Source: Novosphingobium sp. ERN07 (GTDB lineage: Bacteria > Pseudomonadota > Alphaproteobacteria > Sphingomonadales > Sphingomonadaceae). From it: a DNA stretch of 64,000 nt. Below the pieces are notes generated by a model. The model saw nothing but the letters and a program-made list of their open reading frames with translations, ran no database searches and was not told the origin of the DNA. Both the position numbers and the translations under genes were made by a program. The stretch lies in contig NZ_JABAID010000002.1 in the NCBI RefSeq assembly GCF_012641335.1, positions 248,001-312,000 on the forward strand, in the 5' to 3' direction. Numbering within the stretch: the first letter of the stretch is position 1; each line of letters begins with the position of its first letter. Below are positions 1 to 8,637 of the stretch, in pieces.

Positions 1-3000
1 ACGCCTGCGCCGCCAGTATAAGTGCGCGATTGCGAGGAATAGCCGACGCCTTCGAAGGTGTCATCGCCATCGCCGCCATCGACTATGCCGGAACCAGTGG
101 ACGTGTAAATCCGGTCGTTTCCGGCCCCGCCGTAGATATCAGCCGAACCGCCATAGACGTTGATATTGTCGTTACCATCACCGCCGATAATGGTGCCAGT
201 GTCCGCGCCTCCTGCTGGCGGGCCAACGACAAGAGCAGCAATCGAAGCCTCGCTGCCGCCACCGCCGCTGCTTGGTGCATAATAGTTGATGGTGTCGTTG
301 CCTTCGCCGCCATCAACCGTGGAAACGCCGTTCTCGGCAGACATACTGTCATCGCCAGCGCCACCATAGAGCGAGTTGGTGCCACCGCCGTAATCATAGA
401 TATTGTCGTTGCCTTCGCCGCCATAGAGCGCGTCGTCACCCTGACCGCCATAGAGCGAGTCATTGCCAGTGCCACCGTAGAGCGTATCATTGCCGCTGCC
501 GCCTTCGAGGTAATCGTTGCCATCCCCATTGGTGGGAAGGCCGATCAGCTCATTGCCGCGAATCTGGAACGCCCATACGCCGGGCTGCCCGACATTGCCC
601 GTGCTGGTGTGCAGCGCGTTGTTGATCGGCAGCGAATAGTTGACGCCGCTGAGCGTTATCGTGGGATTACCGAACGAGAAGCCCTGCGCCTCATACCGCA
701 GAACGACATCGAAATCCCCGTCGCCCAAGGCTGTAATCTGAACCTGCGCGGCGACCGGGGTGGTCCCGAACGAAAAGCGGCCAACGTCATCCCAGGTGAC
801 GGTGATGGTATTGGCCGCTGCATCGAAATCATACCACGCAAGATTGCTACCGGTGCTGTTGCCACCGGGGCTGGGCTGCATGGCGGAATTGCGCGTGTCG
901 ACGTCTGTCGGGATAAGGCCAATCGAAAGGCCACTGAAAGTAACATAACCGTTATTGTTAAGGTTGAAGGCAGTGTTTTGGTTGCCAGCGAACACCCATC
1001 CGGTCGAGTCGAACTCGGCAGGGAACACGATGTTGAAGCTGTTATCGTCGTTGCGGCCGACGGTCGCCTCACCAAATCCGGCGGTGCCGCCAAGCCCGTT
1101 GATCAGCGCATTGTTCAGCGCGCCGAAATAGCTGGTGAGATCAGCAGGCAATGGCGAAACGTAGACGCCTTCGTCACCGCCGTGGAGGGTGTCGTTGCCG
1201 CTGCCGCCATAGAGATTGTCGTCGCCAAGGCCGCCTTCGATGAAGTCGCCCGCCAGACCACCTTCGGCGTAGTCGTTGCCTCCCAGTGCCTCAATCGAGT
1301 CCGGGCCAAAGCCGCCATAGAGTGAATCGTTGTCTTCGGTTCCGGTGATCGTCTGGGGATCACCAACAAGCGGGAAGCCGAGATCGATGTTCGCCGCTGT
1401 CAGCGTGGCAGCATCAACGTTCTGCAACCGGACGAGATCGAGATAGCCATACATACGGATGAGCGTATCGGGGCCATCCTGCACCGCTTCGAGCGTTCCG
1501 TTCTCGAACGGATTGCTACCGCTGGAGATGTTGCCCGAATCAAGCAGGCGGGCAAGACCGATGACATCTTCGCTGACATCGAAGTCGGTCACTACATCGG
1601 TCACGCCGGTATCGCTGTTGTATTCCAGATAATAGATATCGGCGCCTGCGCCACCAGTCATGATGTCGACACCAGAATCGCGGAAGTCGCCATGATCATT
1701 CTGGGCACGGAAATCTGCGGCATTTACATCGCCCACCGCACTCTCGGGCTTATTCACACGCAGTTCGGGATAGGATGCAGGGCTATCTCCGAATACATCG
1801 TTGCCATCGCCGCCGAATAGCTCGTCGGCTCCTTCGCCACCATCAAGCAGGTCGTCTCCGGCCTCACCGTTCAGCACGTCATTGCCCCAGTCGCCAAATA
1901 CGCGATCGTTGCCTCCTCCGCCGCTGATCGTATCGGTTTCGCCCGTACCGAAGAGGTAGTCGTCTCCACTCCCACCGCCGGATGAGGTGGAGAAGCCCGT
2001 GCCATTCCGGGCAATAGCCGGCGTGAAGTTTTCGATCTGCCAATCGTTCAAATCGACATTGGCAAGGCGCAGCATCGTCTGCCAGTTGTCGCCGCTGGCG
2101 TTGTAATCCACCTGCAGCAGAACATCGGCCCCATCCTGCACAAGCTGCATATGGCCGCTTTGGAAGGGGTTCGTGCCATAGGTATAGTTGTTCAGATAAC
2201 CGCTGGAGAGGAAATTGCGCAGATCGATCGTATCGCTGCCATTGCCCGTATCGATCATCTGGAAATCGGTGATGACATCCTCGAAGTTCCCGAAACCATA
2301 GCTCAGCACATAGCGATCAGATCCGGTGCCGCCGGTCATCGTATCGTGCGCATAGTTTCCGTTTTGCTGGATGAAGGTGTCATCGCCAGCTCCGCCGAAC
2401 CATTCGATGGCGTTGCTGCTAACGCTCGATAGCTGGTCGTTGCCTTGGTCGCCGTGAACCTGCGATCCGGTTGAAGATGCCTCGATCCGGTCATCTCCTT
2501 CGCCGCCATAGATCGTGTCGGGGCTACCTTCGGAATAATCATAGCTGTAGATAGCGTCGTTTCCGGCACCGCCATAAACGATGTCTTCGCCGCTGCCGGT
2601 ATCGATCTGGTCATCACCATCTTCACCGGAAAGCGTATCGTTCCCGTCACCGCCCGACACATAGTCGTGCCCTGCCCCTGCCAGAACCTGATCGTTCCCG
2701 GAACCGCCATAGATCTGGTCGCCCTGCCCTTGCTGCAGATTGCCGTAAATGTCGTACGATGGTTCGACCACGCCATCGGACCCGGTGATCAGGTCGTCGC
2801 CATCATCGCCATTGATATAATCCAGTCCCCCGCCACCGATCAGCGTATCATCGCCCGATCCGCCGCTGATACTTTCGCGCTGAACCGATACGTAGCCGCT
2901 TTCGTCAACCGAGATGGCTCCAGTGGCCGAGCCGGTAATCGCATCGTTGCCATCACCGCCATAAAGATATCCGATGCTTCCGGCACCGGCGGCCGTGATC

Positions 3001-3404
3001 GTATCGTCACCGCCCTGCCCTTCGATCTGATAGCCGCCCGAAGCGGTTGCCACGATCGTATTGTCCAGTTCGTTGCCGCCGCCATACTGAACAGTGGTTT
3101 CCGCAAAGGTCAGGTTTTCGACGTTCTCAGGCAGGTAGTAGCCATAGCCTTCGGGATAGGTGGACTGCACGACGACCGTATCGATTCCCTCATCCGCGCC
3201 CTCAATCACAAGGTCATCGGGGCTATCGACCTGATAGGTATCGTTGCCGGTGCCGCCGCTCATGGTGTCGTTGCCCGACCCACCATCCAGCGAATCTTCA
3301 CCGCCAAGGCCGTTCAGTTCGTCATTGCCTTCCAGGCCCTCGATCGTCTCGGCAGCTTCGGTGCCGTTGAGGATGTCGTCATTGTTGGTGCCCAGAACGT
3401 CCAT
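1..3404 (-). CDS. RTX calcium-binding surface/secreted protein (3' end outside window)
   Basis: The minus frame is open from an ATG at 3404 to the window edge, giving at least 1134 residues; the C-terminus is missing. GGAG lies about 9 nt upstream of the ATG and an in-frame stop lies further upstream. The protein is dominated by glycine/aspartate nonapeptides of the GGxGxDxLx type (for example GGSGNDTLYGGTGNDSL), which bind calcium after export. Two stretches (about residues 355-460 and 590-690) follow the DxITDFxxxxDTIDL pattern seen near the C-termini of type I substrates. A block at about residues 770-930 lacks repeats and resembles a nidogen-like (NIDO) fold, with FNIVF and DVDTR segments. 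There is no N-terminal signal peptide, as expected for a type I substrate. The type I exporter operon is encoded divergently next door, so this is its likely cargo. An adhesin or matrix role is inferred. Confidence 0.85.
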   Translation of the reverse strand, partial: MDVLGTNNDDILNGTEAAETIEGLEGNDELNGLGGEDSLDGGSGNDTMSGGTGNDTYQVDSPDDLVIEGADEGIDTVVVQSTYPEGYGYYLPENVENLTFAETTVQYGGGNELDNTIVATASGGYQIEGQGGDDTITAAGAGSIGYLYGGDGNDAITGSATGAISVDESGYVSVQRESISGGSGDDTLIGGGGLDYINGDDGDDLITGSDGVVEPSYDIYGNLQQGQGDQIYGGSGNDQVLAGAGHDYVSGGDGNDTLSGEDGDDQIDTGSGEDIVYGGAGNDAIYSYDYSEGSPDTIYGGEGDDRIEASSTGSQVHGDQGNDQLSSVSSNAIEWFGGAGDDTFIQQNGNYAHDTMTGGTGSDRYVLSYGFGNFEDVITDFQMIDTGNGSDTIDLRNFLSSGYLNNYTYGTNPFQSGHMQLVQDGADVLLQVDYNASGDNWQTMLRLANVDLNDWQIENFTPAIARNGTGFSTSSGGGSGDDYLFGTGETDTISGGGGNDRVFGDWGNDVLNGEAGDDLLDGGEGADELFGGDGNDVFGDSPASYPELRVNKPESAVGDVNAADFRAQNDHGDFRDSGVDIMTGGAGADIYYLEYNSDTGVTDVVTDFDVSEDVIGLARLLDSGNISSGSNPFENGTLEAVQDGPDTLIRMYGYLDLVRLQNVDAATLTAANIDLGFPLVGDPQTITGTEDNDSLYGGFGPDSIEALGGNDYAEGGLAGDFIEGGLGDDNLYGGSGNDTLHGGDEGVYVSPLPADLTSYFGALNNALINGLGGTAGFGEATVGRNDDNSFNIVFPAEFDSTGWVFAGNQNTAFNLNNNGYVTFSGLSIGLIPTDVDTRNSAMQPSPGGNSTGSNLAWYDFDAAANTITVTWDDVGRFSFGTTPVAAQVQITALGDGDFDVVLRYEAQGFSFGNPTITLSGVNYSLPINNALHTSTGNVGQPGVWAFQIRGNELIGLPTNGDGNDYLEGGSGNDTLYGGTGNDSLYGGQGDDALYGGEGNDNIYDYGGGTNSLYGGAGDDSMSAENGVSTVDGGEGNDTINYYAPSSGGGGSEASIAALVVGPPAGGADTGTIIGGDGNDNINVYGGSADIYGGAGNDRIYTSTGSGIVDGGDGDDTFEGVGYSSQSRTYTGGAG

Positions 3405-3715
3405 GACCAGATCTCCATTCCAACTGGACGGAAGATCAGCGCGGTTGCCAGCAGTTTGCTTGCGGGTGCCTGTGCAAGGTCGGGTATGAACCCATCAATG
3501 GATGCCACAATGCAGGAGGCAGCACTCGTAACAAGACTGACAACCCGCTGGCTCTTTTCTGCCGGACGTTAACCACGTCCGCCCCGCCTTACGCATTAAT
3601 CCATATTCGTGCAGTCAGGCTCTTGCAAGTGATCTGGTTCAACCCCGGACAAGGTTACGCCACTTGTCATCTTTCTAACAACATCGCCAATGGGGTGCTT
3701 TCGCAGTCATGAAAA

Positions 3716-3750
3716 TGACAAAATGCGTTGAAAATTCTCTATATTTGTCA
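3716..3750. repeat. Inverted repeat TGACAAA-N21-TTTGTCA
   Basis: Two perfect 7-bp arms, 3716-3722 and 3744-3750, are separated by 21 bases of AT-rich sequence in the divergent promoter region. The spacing would place the arms on nearly the same helix face. It could be a bipartite regulator site; this is inference only. Confidence 0.35.
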
Positions 3751-3846
3751 ATCACAAACCAGTCCAAAATAAGCATATGGATGTTTTGCTTCGATTTGGG
3801 CATCGCCGTGGGACATGGGCATTGGAATGGAAGTCGTCCCGATACC

Positions 3847-3868
3847 GATCAAATTTGCAAATTTGATC
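3847..3868. promoter_or_regulatory. Perfect 22-bp palindrome, operator-like
   Basis: The half-site GATCAAATTTG is followed directly by its exact reverse complement, with no spacer. It lies about 170 bp upstream of the exporter start and 440 bp upstream of the RTX start. A perfect 22-bp palindrome in AT-rich non-coding DNA is typical of a dimeric regulator site. The binding protein is unknown. Confidence 0.5.
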
Positions 3869-4039
3869 ACGTGTCCCGGATTGGACCCAAGCTATGCCTT
3901 GGCAATAAACTGCAATCCAGACTAGCACACGATTAGCAAGGCCGGGCGAATCGGGGTGCAATGGCAGAAATCCTGCCAATGCGCCGATAATGCAAGCCAT
4001 GCCCGCAGTTCAGCGATGGTCCGAAACAGGGGAAATTCG

Positions 4040-5776
4040 GTGTTCTTGACCCGGCCGATGCGCAGTGGCGAACTGTGGGAAGCAGCAAAGGCTTACCGGC
4101 GCGTATTCTTTGCGGTAATTGCAGCAAGCGCTGTTTTGAATGTCCTGCTACTTGGCGGGTCGTTCTACATGATGCTGATCTACGATTCCGTTTTGCCAAG
4201 CCGTTCGCTGCCCACGCTGTTCGGTTTGCTGGTTCTGCTCGCTGCCGTTTACCTTTTTCAGGGCTATTTCGAAACGGTTCGTGCCGGAATGCTGGCTGAC
4301 GTCGCCAACGCGCTCGACCGGCGCATGTCGCGGCGGGTGCAGGATGCGATCTCGCAGTTGCGCCTTCAGGGAAACCGTTCGCTGGGCGATGGACTGATCC
4401 CGATGCGCGATCTGGAACAGGTGCGCGCCTTCCTTGCAGGTGGCGTCGCGACGCTTATCGATCTGCCTTGGATCGTGTTCTTCATCGCGGTGTTGTTTGC
4501 CCTGCACTTCTGGCTGGGCGTCACCACACTGGTCGGTGCGGCAGTTATCTTTTCGCTGACGATCCTGACCAATCGCACCATGCAGCAGCCGTCATCCCAG
4601 GTCGCGCAGCTTGCTGCGTGGCGCAACGGGGCGGCTGAGGCGAACTTGCGACATGTCGAGCTTCTGGCAGCGCTTGGTATGCGCGAACGGATGCAGGACA
4701 GGTTTGAGGGGATCAACCGCCGCTATACCGGCACACAAAACGCCCTGAACCGCACCGCGACTGCTTTTACCGGCCTCAGCAAGATCCTGCGCCTTGCGCT
4801 GCAATCCATTATCCTGACGGTAGGCGCGCTGCTGGTGATCAATGACCGCGCAAGCGGCGGCGTGATCTTTGCAGCTTCGATCCTTTCAGGACGTGCGCTG
4901 GCCCCCGTCGATCAGGCGATTGCCAACTGGAAGAACATGATCGCGGCGCGCAACGGCTGGCAACGGCTGACCGAGATGCTTTCCAAGGTTCCTCCAGCAG
5001 CCGAAGTTGCCACAACACTGCCTGCACCAAAGGAACGGCTCGAGGTTGAAGGATTGTTCGCGGGGGCACCAGGTTCGCAGACCCCCATCGTCAATGGCGC
5101 GCGCTTCTCCCTCAAAGCGGGCGATGCCTGCGGGCTGATCGGGCCAAGTGGTGCTGGCAAATCGAGCCTTGGAAAAGCGCTCGTCGGCATATGGCCAGCC
5201 TTGCGCGGGCATGTGCGGCTTGATGGGGGCGCGCTGGATCAATGGACCGAGGCGGCGCGCGGGCGGTTTCTTGGCTATCTGCCGCAAACCGTGGAGCTTT
5301 TGGAAGGCACCGTGGCCGAGAACATCTCGCGCTTCGATCCTTTGCGCGACAATGATCCGCAAAGCGTTTCCGAAGCGGTCATCGCCGCCGCGCGTGCTGC
5401 CGGCGTTCACGACCTGATTACGCGCCTGCCGCAGGGCTATGATACGCCGGTTGGTGCCGGTGGAGAAACACTGCCGGGCGGACAGCGCCAGCGCATCGGG
5501 CTTGCGCGAGCGCTCTATGGCGATCCGTTTCTTGTGGTGCTGGATGAGCCGAATTCGAATCTCGATGCCGATGGCGATGCTGCATTGGAGCAGGCGGTTC
5601 TGGCTATTCGCGAACGCGGCGGCATCGCCGTGATCGTATCGCATCGCCCCGGCATCATGGAGCGCACGACCCATGCCATGATCATGCGCGATGGCCAGAT
5701 TGCCGCTTTCGGGCCGACGCAGGAAGTGCTGGCAAAGCTCATCCCTGCGAAGGCTAACCCGGCGCCGGTCAACTGA
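4040..5776 (+). CDS. Type I secretion system permease/ATPase (PrtD/HlyB-like ABC exporter)
   Basis: Inner-membrane ABC exporter that energises one-step export of RTX proteins. The N-terminal half has the membrane segments of a type I exporter (from about residue 20, VFFAVIAASAVLNVLLL). The C-terminal half is the nucleotide-binding domain: Walker A GPSGAGKSS near residue 367, signature LPGGQRQR (Pro in place of the usual Ser) and Walker B VVLDEP near 497. There is no C39 peptidase domain, so it belongs to the PrtD-type subgroup. I chose GTG 4040 because AGGGGA lies 7 nt upstream; the frame is open further, with ATGs at 3956 and 4016 that lack a good site. The HlyD-type gene follows after 10 bp and TolC overlaps that, giving a complete export operon next to the RTX gene. 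Confidence 0.92.
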   Translation: MFLTRPMRSGELWEAAKAYRRVFFAVIAASAVLNVLLLGGSFYMMLIYDSVLPSRSLPTLFGLLVLLAAVYLFQGYFETVRAGMLADVANALDRRMSRRVQDAISQLRLQGNRSLGDGLIPMRDLEQVRAFLAGGVATLIDLPWIVFFIAVLFALHFWLGVTTLVGAAVIFSLTILTNRTMQQPSSQVAQLAAWRNGAAEANLRHVELLAALGMRERMQDRFEGINRRYTGTQNALNRTATAFTGLSKILRLALQSIILTVGALLVINDRASGGVIFAASILSGRALAPVDQAIANWKNMIAARNGWQRLTEMLSKVPPAAEVATTLPAPKERLEVEGLFAGAPGSQTPIVNGARFSLKAGDACGLIGPSGAGKSSLGKALVGIWPALRGHVRLDGGALDQWTEAARGRFLGYLPQTVELLEGTVAENISRFDPLRDNDPQSVSEAVIAAARAAGVHDLITRLPQGYDTPVGAGGETLPGGQRQRIGLARALYGDPFLVVLDEPNSNLDADGDAALEQAVLAIRERGGIAVIVSHRPGIMERTTHAMIMRDGQIAAFGPTQEVLAKLIPAKANPAPVN

Positions 5777-5786
5777 AAGGTCTGAC

Positions 5787-7121
5787 ATGCAGCAAAGCCT
5801 GATTCCCGCGCCGGAACTCGCACTCAACGTGGACTATGATCCCGAAGCCGATGTCGAACGCAAGCTTCGCGCCGTTTCCATCGCCATTGCCGCCTTGCTG
5901 GCAATCTTCCTGCTAGCTGGAATACTGGTGCCGATTGGTGGCGCGGTAATCTCTGGCGGGCAAGTTGGCGTGGAATCCCATGTGAAGCGCATCGCCCATC
6001 CCAATGGCGGAGTGATTGCAGAAATTCTCGTGCGCAATGGCCAGCACGTGCGCAAGGGGCAGGTGCTGATGCGGTTTGACGACCGTGTGACCGGGGCCGA
6101 CGCACAGTTTTCCAGCCTTAGCGTCGATCAGATGCTGGCCCAGCGTGCCCGACTTGAGGCGGAGCGTTTGGGCGCATCGAACATCGCGTTTCCTGCTGAA
6201 CTGCGCCGAGGCGATCCATCTGCGTCCAAAGCGATGGCCGACGAGGAAAAGCTGTTTCGCATCCGCCAGTCTGAACAGGCAGGCCTTACCTCGCAACTCA
6301 ACGCTCGCATCGCGCAATACAATCAGCAGATCGTGGCGCAGCGTTCGCAGATCCGCAGCCTTGAAAAGCAGTCTGTGCTGATCGAACCGGAGCGCAAGGG
6401 CGTGCGGGAACTGTGGGAGCAGGATTTGGTCACGATCAGCCGCCTCAATCAGCTTGAACGCACCGCAGCCGACATCGAAGGCAATATCGGCGCAATGCAG
6501 GCCGAAATCGCGCAGGCACAAGCCCGCATTACCGAAGCACGCCAGCAGATAATTCAACTTGGCGAAACGCGCCGCTCCGAAGCGGGAACCCAGCTTGCGC
6601 AGTTGAATGCCGTGTTGAACCAGCAGCAGGTTCGCAGCGTTTCGGCAGGCGATGCGCAGGACCGCAGCCTCGTTCGCGCACCCCATGATGGCGTGGTCGA
6701 TAAGCTGGCGTTCAACACCATCGGCGGCGTCGTCCGCCCCGCCGAAGTAATCATGGAAATCGTGCCCGACAGCGACACCCTGATCATTGAGGCGGCAGTC
6801 GCTCCTATCGATATCGACAGAGTTCGCGATGGCCAAACCGCACGCATCCGCTTTACCGCGTTCAGCAACACCGCCACCCCCGAAATTACTGGCAAGGTCG
6901 TGTTCGTGGCGGCTGATCGCACCACTGACGCGGAATCAAAGGCAAGCTTCTATCCGGCACGCATCGCGATTTCGGAAACCGAACTCAAACGCTATCCAGA
7001 ACTGGCACTTAAGCCTGGTATGCCCGCCGAAGTGTTCATCGAGACGGGCAATCGTTCGATGATCTCCTACATCACCAAGCCATTGCGGGACCAGTTCGCA
7101 CGGGCCTTCCGCGATGATTGA
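5787..7121 (+). CDS. HlyD-family type I secretion periplasmic adaptor
   Basis: Membrane-fusion protein linking the ABC exporter to the TolC-type channel. At 444 residues it has the usual family length. A short cytoplasmic N-terminus precedes one transmembrane helix (about residues 33-52, AIAALLAIFLLAGILVPIGG). A lipoyl-like half (HPNGGVIAEILVRNGQHVRKGQVL) follows, then a long coiled-coil hairpin rich in Gln/Ala/Glu (about 100-280) and the second lipoyl/beta-barrel part (VRAPHDGVVDKLAFNTIGG). Start ATG 5787 has AAAGG 7 nt upstream. An earlier in-frame start at 5691 would lie inside the exporter gene and is rejected. The 3' end overlaps the TolC gene by 8 bp, implying translational coupling. 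Confidence 0.93.
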   Translation: MQQSLIPAPELALNVDYDPEADVERKLRAVSIAIAALLAIFLLAGILVPIGGAVISGGQVGVESHVKRIAHPNGGVIAEILVRNGQHVRKGQVLMRFDDRVTGADAQFSSLSVDQMLAQRARLEAERLGASNIAFPAELRRGDPSASKAMADEEKLFRIRQSEQAGLTSQLNARIAQYNQQIVAQRSQIRSLEKQSVLIEPERKGVRELWEQDLVTISRLNQLERTAADIEGNIGAMQAEIAQAQARITEARQQIIQLGETRRSEAGTQLAQLNAVLNQQQVRSVSAGDAQDRSLVRAPHDGVVDKLAFNTIGGVVRPAEVIMEIVPDSDTLIIEAAVAPIDIDRVRDGQTARIRFTAFSNTATPEITGKVVFVAADRTTDAESKASFYPARIAISETELKRYPELALKPGMPAEVFIETGNRSMISYITKPLRDQFARAFRDD

Positions 7122-8637
7122 TGCGCGATTGCTTAAGGTCGGCTTGGCCGCAGCGCTGTGCGCTGCTTTGCCCGTGCACGCACAGGAAGCCACCGGCACT
7201 TCCTCGACGGATCAGGCCACCCAGCCTGTAACCCGGCTGGAACAGGCCTTGGCGCTGGCCTATGATGCCAATCCAAACCTGCTGGCCCAACGTGGCGTTT
7301 TGCGATCCACTGATGCGCTCTATCCTGGAGCGAGGTCGGCCTATGGCCCGCAAGTCAGCCTTGAAGGGCGTCACCAGTTTGCGTGGGATCGCACGCAATT
7401 GCAAACCGGGAACTATGCCGCAATCGATGGCTTTGCATCTACCGCGGCGCTGATCTTCACGCAGCCTCTATTCAGCTTTGGCCGTCGTTTCGCTTCGGAA
7501 CAATCGGCGCTGGCGCAGATCGATCTTGGCCGCAACCAGTTGCGCCTGACCGAAGCGCAAACGATGTTCACCGTAATTCGCGATTACGTGTTCCTTGTGC
7601 GTGACCGCGCCGTGGCCGATATCAGCGCTGAGAACCTTGATCTGTTGAACCGCCAGCTTTCGGCCAGCGCCGCGCGGTTCAAGGTTCGCGAAGTGACGTC
7701 AACCGATCTGCAGCAGGTGGAAACGCGCGTTGCGGTCGGGAGAGCGCAATTGCTCAACGCGCAGGGCAGCGTCGGGGCCAGCCAATCACGCTTTTTGCAA
7801 AGCGTTGGCGCGCTGCCCGGCACTCTCGCGCCGCCACCGCCGCTCGACCCCGGAGTGGCGACGCTTGATGAAGCTTATGCCATTGCCGAAGCAGAGAGCG
7901 CGCTCATTCAGGCAGCAAGCGCGCGAGAGAGAGTTTCACGCGCCGAACTCGCCGCAGCGCGGGCCGAACAGTATCCCAACGTCACGCTGCAAAGCAGTGG
8001 TGCCTATGGCACGGTCACGCCTTATTCGAACAACCGCCGCACCACCGAACTTCGCTCTGCCATCGTGGTCGGTGTCCCCCTGATCGACGGGGGTAGCCGC
8101 CGCGCACGGATCGAAGCGGCCGAACAGGCAAACGATGCCGATTGGCGCCTGCTTGATGCAGCGCTGCGCGATACCCGGCAGACCGTTGCCGAAGCGTGGA
8201 ACACATGGCGCGCGTCCGGGCAATCGGTAGAGCATTTCCGCACCGCCGCGGAAGCCGCACGCAAGGCCTATGACGGCGCGGTCGTTCAGGAAAAGGCTGG
8301 CGCACGAACAACGCTCGATGTGCTTGATCTGGCGCGTGATCTGCTCAACGTGCGCACCAGTTATGCCGGGGCGCTGGCGAACGAATATGTCGCGCGGGCG
8401 CAGCTTCTGGCGGCGATGGGGCGTCTTGAAGCGCCGCTACTTCTGCCTGATGTGCGCCGATATGATCCTGAGGACAACTTCCGCAACCAGCGCTGGCGCG
8501 GTGATGTGCCGCTGATCACCACTATCCTTTCAGGCATTGATTCTGTGCCGGTTCGTGATCTGGAAACCGACCGCACCTATCGCGATGCCGCCGCCAATCT
8601 TCGCAGCGGCAGCACCGTGCCTGCCGGTCAGCGCTAG
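7114..8637 (+). CDS. TolC-family outer-membrane efflux/secretion protein
   Basis: Outer-membrane channel of the type I system, 507 residues. A Sec signal peptide is visible (KVGLAAALCAALPVHAQ). The mature part shows the TolC-family pattern: LEQALALAYDANPNLLAQRG near the N-terminus, long amphipathic helices, and the internally repeated second half beginning LDEAYAIAEAESALIQAA. Its position as third gene of the operon, overlapping the adaptor gene by 8 bp, supports a dedicated role in RTX export rather than general efflux. The stop codon overlaps the convergent P450 stop by 4 bp, with no room for a terminator between them. Confidence 0.9.
   Translation: MIDARLLKVGLAAALCAALPVHAQEATGTSSTDQATQPVTRLEQALALAYDANPNLLAQRGVLRSTDALYPGARSAYGPQVSLEGRHQFAWDRTQLQTGNYAAIDGFASTAALIFTQPLFSFGRRFASEQSALAQIDLGRNQLRLTEAQTMFTVIRDYVFLVRDRAVADISAENLDLLNRQLSASAARFKVREVTSTDLQQVETRVAVGRAQLLNAQGSVGASQSRFLQSVGALPGTLAPPPPLDPGVATLDEAYAIAEAESALIQAASARERVSRAELAAARAEQYPNVTLQSSGAYGTVTPYSNNRRTTELRSAIVVGVPLIDGGSRRARIEAAEQANDADWRLLDAALRDTRQTVAEAWNTWRASGQSVEHFRTAAEAARKAYDGAVVQEKAGARTTLDVLDLARDLLNVRTSYAGALANEYVARAQLLAAMGRLEAPLLLPDVRRYDPEDNFRNQRWRGDVPLITTILSGIDSVPVRDLETDRTYRDAAANLRSGSTVPAGQR

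Larger units (their letters stand above)
3405..4039. other. Divergent intergenic region between RTX gene and type I secretion operon
   Basis: These 635 bases hold no convincing gene. The stretch is clearly more AT-rich than its surroundings between about 3660 and 3920, as expected for a divergent promoter region. It contains two inverted repeats, annotated separately (3716-3750 and 3847-3868). I could not place -35/-10 boxes with confidence for either direction. Short open frames here lack ribosome-binding sites and overlap one another on both strands, so I do not call them. Confidence 0.6.

Noticed and set aside
30-1325. A 431-codon plus-strand open frame and several minus-strand frames rich in Met/Thr/Ser
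   Set aside because: They are shadows of the RTX repeats in other frames; the true minus frame reads GGxGxDxL repeats throughout.
1-3400. Periodic GC-rich repeats resembling a CRISPR or satellite array
   Set aside because: The period follows nonapeptide codons of a calcium-binding protein; there are no constant repeats with unique spacers.
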